DNA from: RGIG3009 sp964470515
Lineage (GTDB): Bacteria; Bacillota; Clostridia; Oscillospirales; Acutalibacteraceae
Assembly: GCA_964470515.1 (NCBI GenBank)
Contig: CAYYDD010000009.1
Span: 1 to 34,218, forward strand
Length of the DNA stretch: 34,218 bases
Reading direction: 5' to 3'
The first letter of the stretch is position 1. Each line of letters opens with the position of its first letter. Of the stretch, positions 23,870-31,651 are shown piece after piece. A model generated the notes under the pieces. It saw nothing but the letters and a program-made list of their open reading frames with translations. It was not told the origin of the DNA and did no database searches. A program made the translations under genes and the position numbers.

Positions 23870-24480
23870 TGACGGTGCGGTATATCATAGCGACGCACAA
23901 TCAAGATAAATTGGCCGAGCTGTCCCGTATTCTGGAGCCGCTCGGCATCGAGGCGGTCACCGACCGTGATCTCGGTATCGAATTGCCGGAGGTCGAGGAA
24001 ACGGGTACCACCTTTGCGGAAAACGCGTATCTGAAAGCCGCCTCCGCGTGTGAGGCGACCGGCCTGCCCGCCATCGCGGACGATTCCGGCATCGCCGTGG
24101 ATGCCCTGAACGGCGCCCCCGGCATCTATTCCGCCCGTTACGGCGGCCCGGAGGCGACGGATAAGGATCGCAACAAAAAGCTACTTAGTGAATTGGACGG
24201 TCTGCCGACGGAACAGCGCGGTGCGCACTATGTGTGCGCGGTGTGCTGCGTGTTCCCCGACGGCAGCGAGCCGCTGACGGCCGAGGGCTATATGTACGGC
24301 GTGATCGGTATGGAGGAGCGCGGGGAGCGCGGCTTCGGCTATGACCCGCTGTTTATCGTGGACTCGGGTAAATCGGTAGCTGAGCTGACTGAGGAGGAAA
24401 AGGACGCGATCAGCCATCGTGGCAACGCGCTGCGCGTATTCCGCGCGATATTACAGGAGAGATTGGGTGACACACAATGA
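23869..24480 (+). CDS. rdgB: XTP/dITP diphosphatase (RdgB/HAM1 family)
   Basis: Hydrolyses non-canonical purine triphosphates such as dITP and XTP to monophosphates, keeping them out of DNA and RNA. The 203-residue protein shows THNQDKLAEL near the N terminus, ADDSGIAVDALNGAPGIYSA, GFGYDPLF and the C-terminal SHRGNAL, all family signatures. ATG 23869 overlaps the ftsY stop by one base; GTG 23875 has a better distance from GGAGAG and is an alternative that would remove two residues. It overlaps yhbY by 4 bases. Confidence 0.93.
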   Translation: MTVRYIIATHNQDKLAELSRILEPLGIEAVTDRDLGIELPEVEETGTTFAENAYLKAASACEATGLPAIADDSGIAVDALNGAPGIYSARYGGPEATDKDRNKKLLSELDGLPTEQRGAHYVCAVCCVFPDGSEPLTAEGYMYGVIGMEERGERGFGYDPLFIVDSGKSVAELTEEEKDAISHRGNALRVFRAILQERLGDTQ

Positions 24481-24773
24481 CGAGTAAACAACGTGCCTAT
24501 CTGCGGGGCTTGGCAAACCCGCTGGAGCCGATCGTTCACGTGGGTAAGGGCGGAATGGCCGACACCATCGTGAAGCAGGCGGAGGATGCACTGACAGCCA
24601 GAGAGCTCATTAAAGGCAAGGTGCTGGAGACCGCACCCGAAAGTGCCCGCGAAGCGGCCGAAGCACTGGCTGCGGCGACCGGTGCCGAGGTGGTGCAGGT
24701 GATCGGCCGCACCTTCGTGCTGTACCGGGAAGCGCCGGAGGAGCCGAAGATCGTGCTTCCCCGCGCGCGGTGA
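24477..24773 (+). CDS. yhbY: YhbY family RNA-binding protein
   Basis: A 98-residue CRS1-YhbY (CRM) domain protein. The start SKQRAYLRGLAN and the loop VHVGKGGM match the family, which associates with pre-50S ribosomal particles. It overlaps rdgB by the 4 bases ATGA and the next gene by 4 bases (GTGA), so translation is probably coupled. In Bacillus the orthologue (yqeI) also directly precedes nadD and yqeK. Confidence 0.92.
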   Translation: MTSKQRAYLRGLANPLEPIVHVGKGGMADTIVKQAEDALTARELIKGKVLETAPESAREAAEALAAATGAEVVQVIGRTFVLYREAPEEPKIVLPRAR

Positions 24774-25984
24774 GCGGCGGTAAAGGGCAGCGTATCGCTC
24801 TGTTCGGCGGTACCTTTGATCCCATTCATAACGGACACATCGTGCTCGCGTGTGAGCTGGTCGCACGGCTGAAGCTCGACCGCGTGGTGCTGATGCCCAC
24901 CTTTGTCCCACCGCATAAGATCAAGGTGCAGATGGCACCGGCTATCGACCGGGTGGAGATGTGCCGCCTTGCATGCACACCGTACCCGGAGCTGACGGTG
25001 TCGGAGCTGGAGATCAACCGTCGCGGTGCGAGCTTTACGGTTCTGACGTTGGAGGAGCTCCATCGGCAGGTGCCGGAGGCGGAGCTGTTTCTGTTGGTGG
25101 GCGCGGATATGTTTTTAACGCTCGGCACGTGGCATCGGTTTGCCGATATCTCTAAGCTGGCGACGCTGTGCGCCGTCCCGCGGGACGACGTTCCCGCGTC
25201 GGCGTTGCGCGACTATGCGGCGGAGCTTGCCGAACTCGGTGCGCGCTGTGTGATCGAGGAGATCGAAACACCGCGACTGTCCTCGACGGATATCCGCAAG
25301 CGTGCGCGTGCAGGGCAACCGCTGGACGGCTTGGTACCGGCGGCGGTCGCGGCGTATATTGAGGAGCGGCAGGTCTATGCCGCCGAGCGCCACTACCGCG
25401 ATACCGAGGAGCAGTACGTGGAAATTCTGCGCGGGCGGCTCACCCCCAAGCGCTTTCGCCATTCGCTGGCGGTGGCGGAGCAGGCGGTGCATTTGGCGGA
25501 GCTTTACGGGGCTGATCCCGAAAAAGCGCGCACGGCGGGTTTGCTGCACGATATTTTAAAGGATACCGACGGGGATTCCCAGTTGCAAATTTTCAAAGAC
25601 TTTGATATACTGTTAGATGCTGTGGAGCAAACGGCGCCGAAGCTGTGGCACGCACACGCGGGTGCGGTGTTTTTGGAGCACATTCTGGGCATTAACGATC
25701 CGGAAATCCTGCTGCCGGTGCGGTATCATACCACCGGGCGGGCGGGAATGAGCCTTCTGGAGATTGTGTTGTATCTGGCGGATTTCACCTCCGCCGACCG
25801 TGACTATCCCGATGTGGAGGTGCTGCGTGAGCTGACCGAGCGGGACGTTGATGCCGCGATGCTCTACGCGCTGGACTATACCGTGAAGGATCTGGAGGAG
25901 CGTGGGTTGCCGGTGCACCCGGATACGCTCGCCTGCTTTGAAGAATACAAGGAAAGGGTTGGTGGCACGTATGGCCAAGGATAA
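24770..25984 (+). CDS. nadD: NadD-YqeK fusion: nicotinate-nucleotide adenylyltransferase plus HD-domain hydrolase
   Basis: One 404-residue frame holds two enzymes that are separate genes in Bacillus. Residues about 8-203 are NadD, which makes nicotinate adenine dinucleotide for NAD synthesis: GGTFDPIHNGH (13-23) and SSTDIRKRARAG (171-182). Residues about 213-400 are a YqeK-type HD domain, a family shown to split diadenosine tetraphosphate symmetrically: H231, H260-D261, H294 or H296, H320 and D338 are the likely metal ligands. The GTG start overlaps the yhbY stop, and no good ribosome binding site precedes it, suggesting coupling. No stop or restart was seen between the domains. Fused forms occur in other clostridia. 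Confidence 0.93.
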   Translation: MSGGKGQRIALFGGTFDPIHNGHIVLACELVARLKLDRVVLMPTFVPPHKIKVQMAPAIDRVEMCRLACTPYPELTVSELEINRRGASFTVLTLEELHRQVPEAELFLLVGADMFLTLGTWHRFADISKLATLCAVPRDDVPASALRDYAAELAELGARCVIEEIETPRLSSTDIRKRARAGQPLDGLVPAAVAAYIEERQVYAAERHYRDTEEQYVEILRGRLTPKRFRHSLAVAEQAVHLAELYGADPEKARTAGLLHDILKDTDGDSQLQIFKDFDILLDAVEQTAPKLWHAHAGAVFLEHILGINDPEILLPVRYHTTGRAGMSLLEIVLYLADFTSADRDYPDVEVLRELTERDVDAAMLYALDYTVKDLEERGLPVHPDTLACFEEYKERVGGTYGQG

Positions 25985-27152
25985 TCGCAGCAAAACGGGT
26001 AAGAAAAAGAATAAGGCCGGGCGCATCCTGACCATTACCGTTCTGGTGTTTTTTGTGCTGGTCATCATTTTCGGTATCGTGCTGGTGCAAATGCTGAATA
26101 CGACCTCGCAGAAGCAGGATCAAAGTGAATCCACCGTGAACGTGTACGATACCACGCCGTCGGCACTGCAAAACAAGGTGGCGTATTACGTGGTGGGTCT
26201 GCTCGGTGAGGATGAGCAGGCCGGTGCGACCGAACGGCTGACCATCGTGTGCCACGATAAAAAGAAGAATACACTCAGCATCCTTGAGGTGCCGCAGGAT
26301 ACGTACCTCGGCGAGAGCGATCTGTGGGCGGTCAAAAAGGCCGGTGAGGTGTGGGGTAATCCCGCGCCGCTGGATTGGTGCGAATTTGAGGGTAAGCGTA
26401 TTTACAAGGCTGAGATCGAGGAGCACAAGGTCGCCGGTCACACCGTGACCCAGAAAAAGGGCTCGCAGTGGTATAACGTCGTGTCCATCTTTAACGAGCA
26501 GTATTCGCTGCCGGTGGACGGCTACTTCTTCATTCCGCAGGATGCTTTCGTTAAACTCGTCGATTTGGTCGACGGCGTGGACGTCGATCTGGAAGCGGCG
26601 ATGACGCTGGGTGAGATCAAATACGGCAAGGGCATCAAAACGCTGGACGGCGCGGCGGCACTGGCGTATATGCTCAAGCGTGACACGGGTGTCAGCGGCG
26701 ATCTGGACCGTATCGTGCGGCAGCGCAAGGTGTTTCTGGCACTGTTCCAGCGCTTGTGTGCGCAGAACGAGGATCAGCTGAACGACGAGTCGCTGGCCCC
26801 GCTGATGAGGGGCTCCACGCCCATCCGCACCAACTTCTCCACGGCTGACACAGTAGAGCTGGTGCTGGAGCTTGCGGATGTTACGCCGGATAAGATGACC
26901 GCGCAGCTGCTACCCGGTGAGGTCACGGCGTTCAATTCCAATTCGTATTACAGTGTGCATCGCGCCGAGCTGGTCGAGGTACTGAACACCGATTTTCATC
27001 CGTATGACAATGAAGTGACCGAAGCGGATTTGCAGGTCACGGAGCTTGCCTCGGGTAAGGAATCGAACACGCACCGTCAGGTGCTGTCCGAGATCGCGGT
27101 GGAGCAGTCGGGTATGGCGCAGGCCTCGTCGGACAATGACAAAACAGAGTGA
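25971..27152 (+). CDS. LCP (LytR-CpsA-Psr) family protein with altered active-site motifs
   Basis: A 393-residue membrane protein: Lys-rich cytoplasmic tail (1-18), one transmembrane helix (about 19-41) and an extracytoplasmic LCP domain. LCP proteins transfer glycopolymers such as teichoic acids to peptidoglycan. Conserved features remain: DGYFFIPQDAFVKLVDLVDG, and LDGAAALAYM followed by GDLDRIVRQRKVF. But the usual R-S-D-T segment reads ATERLTI (86-92) and the usual PRD reads PQD (108-110), removing residues that bind the polyprenyl-phosphate substrate and metal in studied LCP enzymes. Activity is therefore uncertain. The start could be ATG 25971 or GTG 25962, which is closer to AAGGAAAGGG. 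It overlaps the NadD-YqeK gene. Confidence 0.8.
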   Translation: MAKDNRSKTGKKKNKAGRILTITVLVFFVLVIIFGIVLVQMLNTTSQKQDQSESTVNVYDTTPSALQNKVAYYVVGLLGEDEQAGATERLTIVCHDKKKNTLSILEVPQDTYLGESDLWAVKKAGEVWGNPAPLDWCEFEGKRIYKAEIEEHKVAGHTVTQKKGSQWYNVVSIFNEQYSLPVDGYFFIPQDAFVKLVDLVDGVDVDLEAAMTLGEIKYGKGIKTLDGAAALAYMLKRDTGVSGDLDRIVRQRKVFLALFQRLCAQNEDQLNDESLAPLMRGSTPIRTNFSTADTVELVLELADVTPDKMTAQLLPGEVTAFNSNSYYSVHRAELVEVLNTDFHPYDNEVTEADLQVTELASGKESNTHRQVLSEIAVEQSGMAQASSDNDKTE

Positions 27153-27160
27153 GAGGATCT

Positions 27161-27526
27161 ATGACAGTACAAGAACTGACCAAAGCGATCGTGGCATCGC
27201 TGGATAAGCATAAGGCGCAGGATATCCGTGTGCTGGATGTCAGCGAGGTCACCTCGCTGGCTGACCGCTTTATCATCGCATCGGGCGGCAGTACCACGCA
27301 GGTCAAGGCGCTGATCGATTACGTGGAAACAGCGTTGGCAGAGCGGGGCGTTCACGCACTGCGTACCGAGGGGTACAACACCGCGCTGTGGACGCTGCTG
27401 GATTTTGGCAGTGTCGTGTTACACGTGTTTTTAAACACCTCGCGTGAGTTTTATGATCTGGAACGCTTGTGGCAGGATGCCCGTGTTCTGGACACGGCAG
27501 AGTTTTTGGAGGGTGAAGAACAATGA
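27161..27526 (+). CDS. rsfS: Ribosome silencing factor RsfS
   Basis: A 121-residue protein of the Iojap/RsfS family. It binds L14 on the 50S subunit and blocks joining with 30S, lowering translation in starved or stationary cells. The family core DIRVLDVSEVTSLADRF, EGYNTALWTLLDFG, VVLHVFL and REFYDLERLW is intact. GAGAGG lies upstream of ATG 27161; an ATG four codons earlier lacks a ribosome binding site. The stop overlaps leuS by 4 bases. It is next to nadD-yqeK as in most Bacillota. Confidence 0.95.
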   Translation: MTVQELTKAIVASLDKHKAQDIRVLDVSEVTSLADRFIIASGGSTTQVKALIDYVETALAERGVHALRTEGYNTALWTLLDFGSVVLHVFLNTSREFYDLERLWQDARVLDTAEFLEGEEQ

Positions 27527-29943
27527 GCAAATTGGATTCGGCTGTTATCGAAAAGAAATGGCAAGCCAGATGGGAGGCAGAAAACACCTTTGCCGCCTCG
27601 GACGACCGCAGTAAACCGGCGTATTTTGCGCTGGTCGAATTTCCGTATCCGTCCGGTCAGGGTCTGCATGTGGGTCATCCGCGCTCCTACACCGCGCTGG
27701 ACGTGGTGGCGCGCAAACGCCGTATGCAGGGCTACAACGTGCTGTATCCGATGGGCTGGGACGCGTTCGGCCTGCCCACCGAAAACTTCGCCATCAAAAA
27801 TCATATCCATCCGGAAGTGGTAACGCAGAATAACGTGGCCCGCTTTAAGGCGCAGTTGCAGGGTCTCGGTCTGTCCTTTGACTGGACACGCGAGATCAAC
27901 ACCACCGATCCCGACTACTACAAGTGGACGCAGTGGATCTTCCTGCAGCTGTTCAAAAAGGGTCTGGCCTATAAAAAGGAAATGGCGGTCAACTGGTGCA
28001 CCTCCTGCAAGTGTGTGCTGGCGAACGAGGAGGTCGTGGGCGGCGTGTGCGAGCGCTGCGGCGGCGAGGTCGTCCACAAGGTCAAGAGCCAGTGGATGCT
28101 GAGGATCACCGCGTATGCCCAGCGTCTGATCGACGATCTGGAGCTGGTGGACTACCCCGACCGTGTGCGCGCGCAGCAGATCAACTGGATCGGCCGCTCG
28201 ACCGGTGCGCAGGTGACCTTTAAGACCACCGCCGGCGATCCGGTGGAGATCTATACTACCCGCCCCGACACGCTGTTCGGCGCGACCTATATGGTCATCT
28301 CGCCCGAGCATCCGCTGGTACATACGTGGTTGGAAAAGGGAATCCTTGAAAATGGCGATGAGGTAACGGCCTATCAGGAGGCCGCGGCCCGCAAATCGGA
28401 TTTTGAGCGTACCGAGGTCGCCAAGGATAAGACGGGCGTGTGCCTCAAGGGTGTTCGCGCCGTCAATCCCGTGAACGATACCGAAATTCCGGTGTTTATC
28501 TCCGATTACGTGCTGGTATCCTACGGCACCGGTGCCATTATGGCCGTGCCGGCGCACGATACCCGCGACTGGGAGTTTGCCCGCGCGTTCGATCTGCCCA
28601 TCATCGAGGTGGTTGCCGGCGGCGACGTGGAGAAAGAGGCCTTTACCGATTGCGCCACCGGCGTGATGGTCAACTCCGGCTTCCTCAACGGGATGTCCGT
28701 CGAGGAGGCGAAGGTCGCCATCATCGAATTTTTGGAGAAGCAGGGCATCGGTGAGCCGAAGGTCAACTTCAAGCTGCGTGACTGGGTGTTCTCCCGCCAA
28801 CGCTACTGGGGCGAGCCGATCCCGATCGTGCATTGCCCGCATTGCGGTCAGGTCGCGGTGCCGGAGGAGCAGCTGCCCATCCGTCTACCGATGGTGGACA
28901 GTTACGAACCGACGGACAACGGCGAATCCCCGCTGGCCGCGATGGACGCGTGGGTAAACACCACCTGCCCGAAGTGCGGAGCTACCGCCAAGCGCGAAAC
29001 GGATACGATGCCGCAGTGGGCTGGCTCGTCCTGGTACTTCCTGCGGTATTGTGACCCGCACAACAGCGAGGCACTGGCGTCCAAGGAGGCACTGGAATAC
29101 TGGACGCCGGTCAACTGGTACAACGGCGGTATGGAGCATACCACGCTGCACCTGCTGTACAGCCGCTTCTGGCATAAATTCCTTTACGATATCGGCGTGG
29201 TTCCCGCGCCCGAACCGTACGCCAAGCGCACCAGTCATGGTATGATTTTGGGCGAAAACGGTGAAAAAATGTCAAAATCCCGCGGAAACGTCGTGAATCC
29301 CGACGATATCGTGAACGAATACGGCGCGGATACGTTGCGTCTGTATGAAATGTTCATCGGCGACTTTGAAAAGGCCGCCCCCTGGTCGAGTGACAGCATC
29401 CGCGGTGTGCGCCGCTTCTTGGAGCGCGTGTGGGCGTTGTCCGACAACCTGCTTGAGGGTGATGCGATCCGTCCCGAGTTGGAAAGCACCATTCACAAGA
29501 CCATCCGCAAGGTCGGCGAGGATATCGAGGTTCTGAAGTTCAACACTGCCATTGCGGCGATGATGGCACTGCTCAACGAGTTTAATGCTCGCGGCGGTGC
29601 CAATCGTGCCGAGTACGCAGTGCTGGTGCAACTGCTCAATCCGTTTGCACCGCATATGACGGAGGAGCTGTGGGAATTGCTTGGCCATACTGACACGCTG
29701 GCCTACGAGCCGTGGCCCGTATTCGATCCCGCCAAGTGTGTGGAAAACACGGTGGAGATCGCCGTGCAGGTCAACGGCAAGATCCGTGCCCGCATCACCG
29801 TGGGTGTGGAGGACGATGCCGCTGCCGTGCTGGCACTTGCCAAGCAGCAGGAGCGTGTCGCCCCCGAATTGGAGGGCAAACAGCTGGTCAAAGAGCTGTA
29901 CGTTCCGCGCAAATTGGTCAATTTGGTTGTCAAACCGCTGTAG
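27523..29943 (+). CDS. leuS: Leucyl-tRNA synthetase
   Basis: Class I synthetase charging tRNA-Leu. The 806-residue bacterial form has HVGH (49-52, the HIGH box), a zinc-binding insertion with CTSCKC and CERCGG, the CP1 editing domain (GTGAIMAVPAHDTRDWEF), a second cysteine cluster with CPHCG, the KMSKS loop (582-586), and the C-terminal anticodon-binding region ending LVNLVVKPL. It is translationally coupled to rsfS by ATGA. No T-box leader is present upstream, because the gene lies inside the operon. No clear terminator follows it before the rpsU promoter. Confidence 0.97.
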   Translation: MSKLDSAVIEKKWQARWEAENTFAASDDRSKPAYFALVEFPYPSGQGLHVGHPRSYTALDVVARKRRMQGYNVLYPMGWDAFGLPTENFAIKNHIHPEVVTQNNVARFKAQLQGLGLSFDWTREINTTDPDYYKWTQWIFLQLFKKGLAYKKEMAVNWCTSCKCVLANEEVVGGVCERCGGEVVHKVKSQWMLRITAYAQRLIDDLELVDYPDRVRAQQINWIGRSTGAQVTFKTTAGDPVEIYTTRPDTLFGATYMVISPEHPLVHTWLEKGILENGDEVTAYQEAAARKSDFERTEVAKDKTGVCLKGVRAVNPVNDTEIPVFISDYVLVSYGTGAIMAVPAHDTRDWEFARAFDLPIIEVVAGGDVEKEAFTDCATGVMVNSGFLNGMSVEEAKVAIIEFLEKQGIGEPKVNFKLRDWVFSRQRYWGEPIPIVHCPHCGQVAVPEEQLPIRLPMVDSYEPTDNGESPLAAMDAWVNTTCPKCGATAKRETDTMPQWAGSSWYFLRYCDPHNSEALASKEALEYWTPVNWYNGGMEHTTLHLLYSRFWHKFLYDIGVVPAPEPYAKRTSHGMILGENGEKMSKSRGNVVNPDDIVNEYGADTLRLYEMFIGDFEKAAPWSSDSIRGVRRFLERVWALSDNLLEGDAIRPELESTIHKTIRKVGEDIEVLKFNTAIAAMMALLNEFNARGGANRAEYAVLVQLLNPFAPHMTEELWELLGHTDTLAYEPWPVFDPAKCVENTVEIAVQVNGKIRARITVGVEDDAAAVLALAKQQERVAPELEGKQLVKELYVPRKLVNLVVKPL

Positions 29944-29965
29944 TCGAAGAAATTCTAAAAAAGGC

Positions 29966-29994
29966 TTGACGGAAACGATATTCTGGTGTATACT
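29966..29994 (+). promoter_or_regulatory. Promoter of rpsU
   Basis: -35 TTGACG (29966-29971), 17-base spacer, -10 TATACT (29989-29994), about 65 bases before the rpsU start codon. The spacing and box quality are good. Confidence 0.83.
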
Positions 29995-30059
29995 TGATGG
30001 GTATCGTTATGATTACAAAAATTTAAGCCCCTGCTATCAGGCGGAGGGAGGGAATAAGA

Positions 30060-30236
30060 ATGTCAGAGGTCAAGGTCAAAGAGAACGAATCTCTGGACAG
30101 CGCGTTGCGCCGTTGGAAGAAGTCCTGCGCTCGCTCCGGCGTCCTCGCCGAGGTGCGTAAGCGGGAGCATTATGAGAAGCCTTCCGTGCGTCGCAAAAAG
30201 AAGTCCGAGGCTGCTCGTAAGAGAAAGTTCAAATAA
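30060..30236 (+). CDS. rpsU: 30S ribosomal protein S21
   Basis: A 58-residue basic protein: it starts SEVKVKENESLDSALRRWKK and ends RKRKFK, matching bS21 in full. S21 binds the small subunit near the anti-Shine-Dalgarno region and assists initiation. A GGAGGGAGGG ribosome binding site precedes ATG 30060. The gene has its own promoter and an intrinsic terminator, so it forms a single-gene unit. Confidence 0.96.
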   Translation: MSEVKVKENESLDSALRRWKKSCARSGVLAEVRKREHYEKPSVRRKKKSEAARKRKFK

Positions 30237-30240
30237 CCGG

Positions 30241-30267
30241 AAAACGGGCGCGTCGCGCCCGTTTTTT
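30241..30267 (+). terminator. Intrinsic terminator after rpsU
   Basis: Perfect 11-base-pair stem AAAACGGGCGC/GCGCCCGTTTT with a GTC loop, running into six T residues, starting 5 bases after the rpsU stop. It also has an A-run on the opposite side but no convergent gene to serve. Confidence 0.92.
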
Positions 30268-30290
30268 GTTTACTCGAAAGGAGTTTCACT

Positions 30291-30794
30291 ATGCCGCTGC
30301 TGTATCCTACGTTATACCGCCGCCGCATCACCGATATCACGCTGGACGACCTTGAAACGCTGGGCGTGCGCGGTCTGCTGCTGGATGTGGACAATACGCT
30401 GACCACCCACGGCAGCCAGCATTTATCACCCGAGATCGCCGCGTGGCTGAAGCGGATGCAGGAGGCCGGTATCGCACTCACGGTGGTATCCAATTCCTGG
30501 GAGTGGCGTGTTGCGCCCTTTGCCGATAAATTGGGTCTGCGCCACACCTCACTGTCTTGCAAACCGTCACCCATCGGTTTCTGGCGCGGTGCGCGGCGAT
30601 TAGGGCTCAAGCGCCGTCAGTGCGCGGCGGTGGGCGATCAGGTGTTCACCGATCTTCTGGGCGCGAAGCTCGGCGGTGTGCCCTGCATTTTATTAGACCC
30701 CATTCAAAAGGAGAACGGAAAACCGTTTTTGCAGCTGCGCCGCCGTTGGGAACAGCCCATCCGCCGCAGACTCAGAGAACAGGAGGATGCGTAA
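30291..30794 (+). CDS. yqeG: YqeG family HAD IIIA-type phosphatase
   Basis: A 167-residue haloacid-dehalogenase-type protein. HAD motif I is DVDNTL (D32, D34), motif II is VVSNS, motif III includes the Lys of SCKPSP, and motif IV is GDQVFTD. Relatives act on phosphatidylglycerophosphate in plants and yeast (GEP4 group); the bacterial substrate is not assigned. AAAGGAG lies 7-8 bases before the ATG. In Bacillus yqeG belongs to the yqeH-aroE-yhbY-nadD cluster; here it follows rpsU about 5.8 kb after yhbY. It overlaps the next gene by one base. Confidence 0.9.
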   Translation: MPLLYPTLYRRRITDITLDDLETLGVRGLLLDVDNTLTTHGSQHLSPEIAAWLKRMQEAGIALTVVSNSWEWRVAPFADKLGLRHTSLSCKPSPIGFWRGARRLGLKRRQCAAVGDQVFTDLLGAKLGGVPCILLDPIQKENGKPFLQLRRRWEQPIRRRLREQEDA

Positions 30795-31651
30795 TGAGTG
30801 CCTTATTCGGTCCCGCCGGCAACAGCGATTCGTTTTATGCCGCAGGTCATAAGGCCACGTTGGAAGCCCCTGCGTGGCTTCATTCGCTGGGCCTGACCGC
30901 TTACGAATACCAGTGCGGCCGCGGCGTGCGCGTATCGGAGGATACCGCCCGCGCTATGGGCGAAGCCGCCGCACAGTATGGTGTACAGCTGTCACTGCAC
31001 GCACCGTATTTTATTTCTCTTGCCTCTGCCGAGCCCGAAAAGCGGGATAATTCCATCCGCTATATTTTGGAAAGCGCCCGTGCCGCCCGCGCAATGGGCG
31101 GCGAGCGTATCGTCGTGCACCCCGGCGGCCTCGGCGGTCTGTCCCGCGCGGATGCCACGCAGCTGGCCATCACCACCCTGCGCCGTGCACAGGCGGCGCT
31201 GGACAGCGAGGGACTGTATCAGGTACGTATCTGCCCCGAAACGATGGGCAAGATCAATCAGCTCGGTGACTTAGAGGAAGTCCTGCTGTTCTGCGGTGTG
31301 GATGACCGCTTTTTACCCTGCGTGGATTTCGGGCATCTCAACAGCCGCACCTTGGGCGGCCTTAACAGCTACGAGGCGTTTGCCGCGGTGCTCGATCGCC
31401 TGCACGACGTGCTGGGCGCGGAGCGCGCGGGCCGCTTCCACTCGCATTTTTCCAAGATCGAATACACAGGCGGAGGTGAGAAAAAGCACCTCACCTTTGC
31501 CGACAAGATATACGGTCCTGAGCCCGCGCCGCTGATGCGGCTCATCCGGGAACGCGGGCTGACCCCCACCTTCATTTGCGAATCCGACGGCACGCAGGCC
31601 GAGGATGCCGCGACACTGAAGGCACTGTACGAAAGCGGGGGAGCCGAATGA
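30794..31651 (+). CDS. Endonuclease IV-like TIM-barrel protein (AP endonuclease family 2)
   Basis: A 285-residue TIM-barrel protein related to endonuclease IV, which cuts DNA at abasic sites with three zinc ions. Likely ligands are H69 (SLHAPY), H109 (VVHPGG), E149 (CPETMG), D178 and H181 (CVDFGHLN), H216 or H218 (FHSHFS), H232 and E263 (CESDG). The aspartate that precedes the penultimate His by two residues in E. coli Nfo (D229) appears as Lys, or is offset as Glu229, so the third metal site may differ. AGGAGG lies 7 bases before ATG 30794. DNA repair is the likely role; a sugar isomerase-like activity is less likely given the retained ligands. Confidence 0.8.
   Translation: MSALFGPAGNSDSFYAAGHKATLEAPAWLHSLGLTAYEYQCGRGVRVSEDTARAMGEAAAQYGVQLSLHAPYFISLASAEPEKRDNSIRYILESARAARAMGGERIVVHPGGLGGLSRADATQLAITTLRRAQAALDSEGLYQVRICPETMGKINQLGDLEEVLLFCGVDDRFLPCVDFGHLNSRTLGGLNSYEAFAAVLDRLHDVLGAERAGRFHSHFSKIEYTGGGEKKHLTFADKIYGPEPAPLMRLIRERGLTPTFICESDGTQAEDAATLKALYESGGAE

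Noticed and set aside
27450..27522. T-box leader for leuS
   Set aside because: leuS begins inside the rsfS stop codon and has no leader or specifier structure.
27451..28842. 463-codon minus-strand frame inside leuS and rsfS
   Set aside because: Antisense to leucyl-tRNA synthetase with no recognisable domain; it is a codon-bias artefact.
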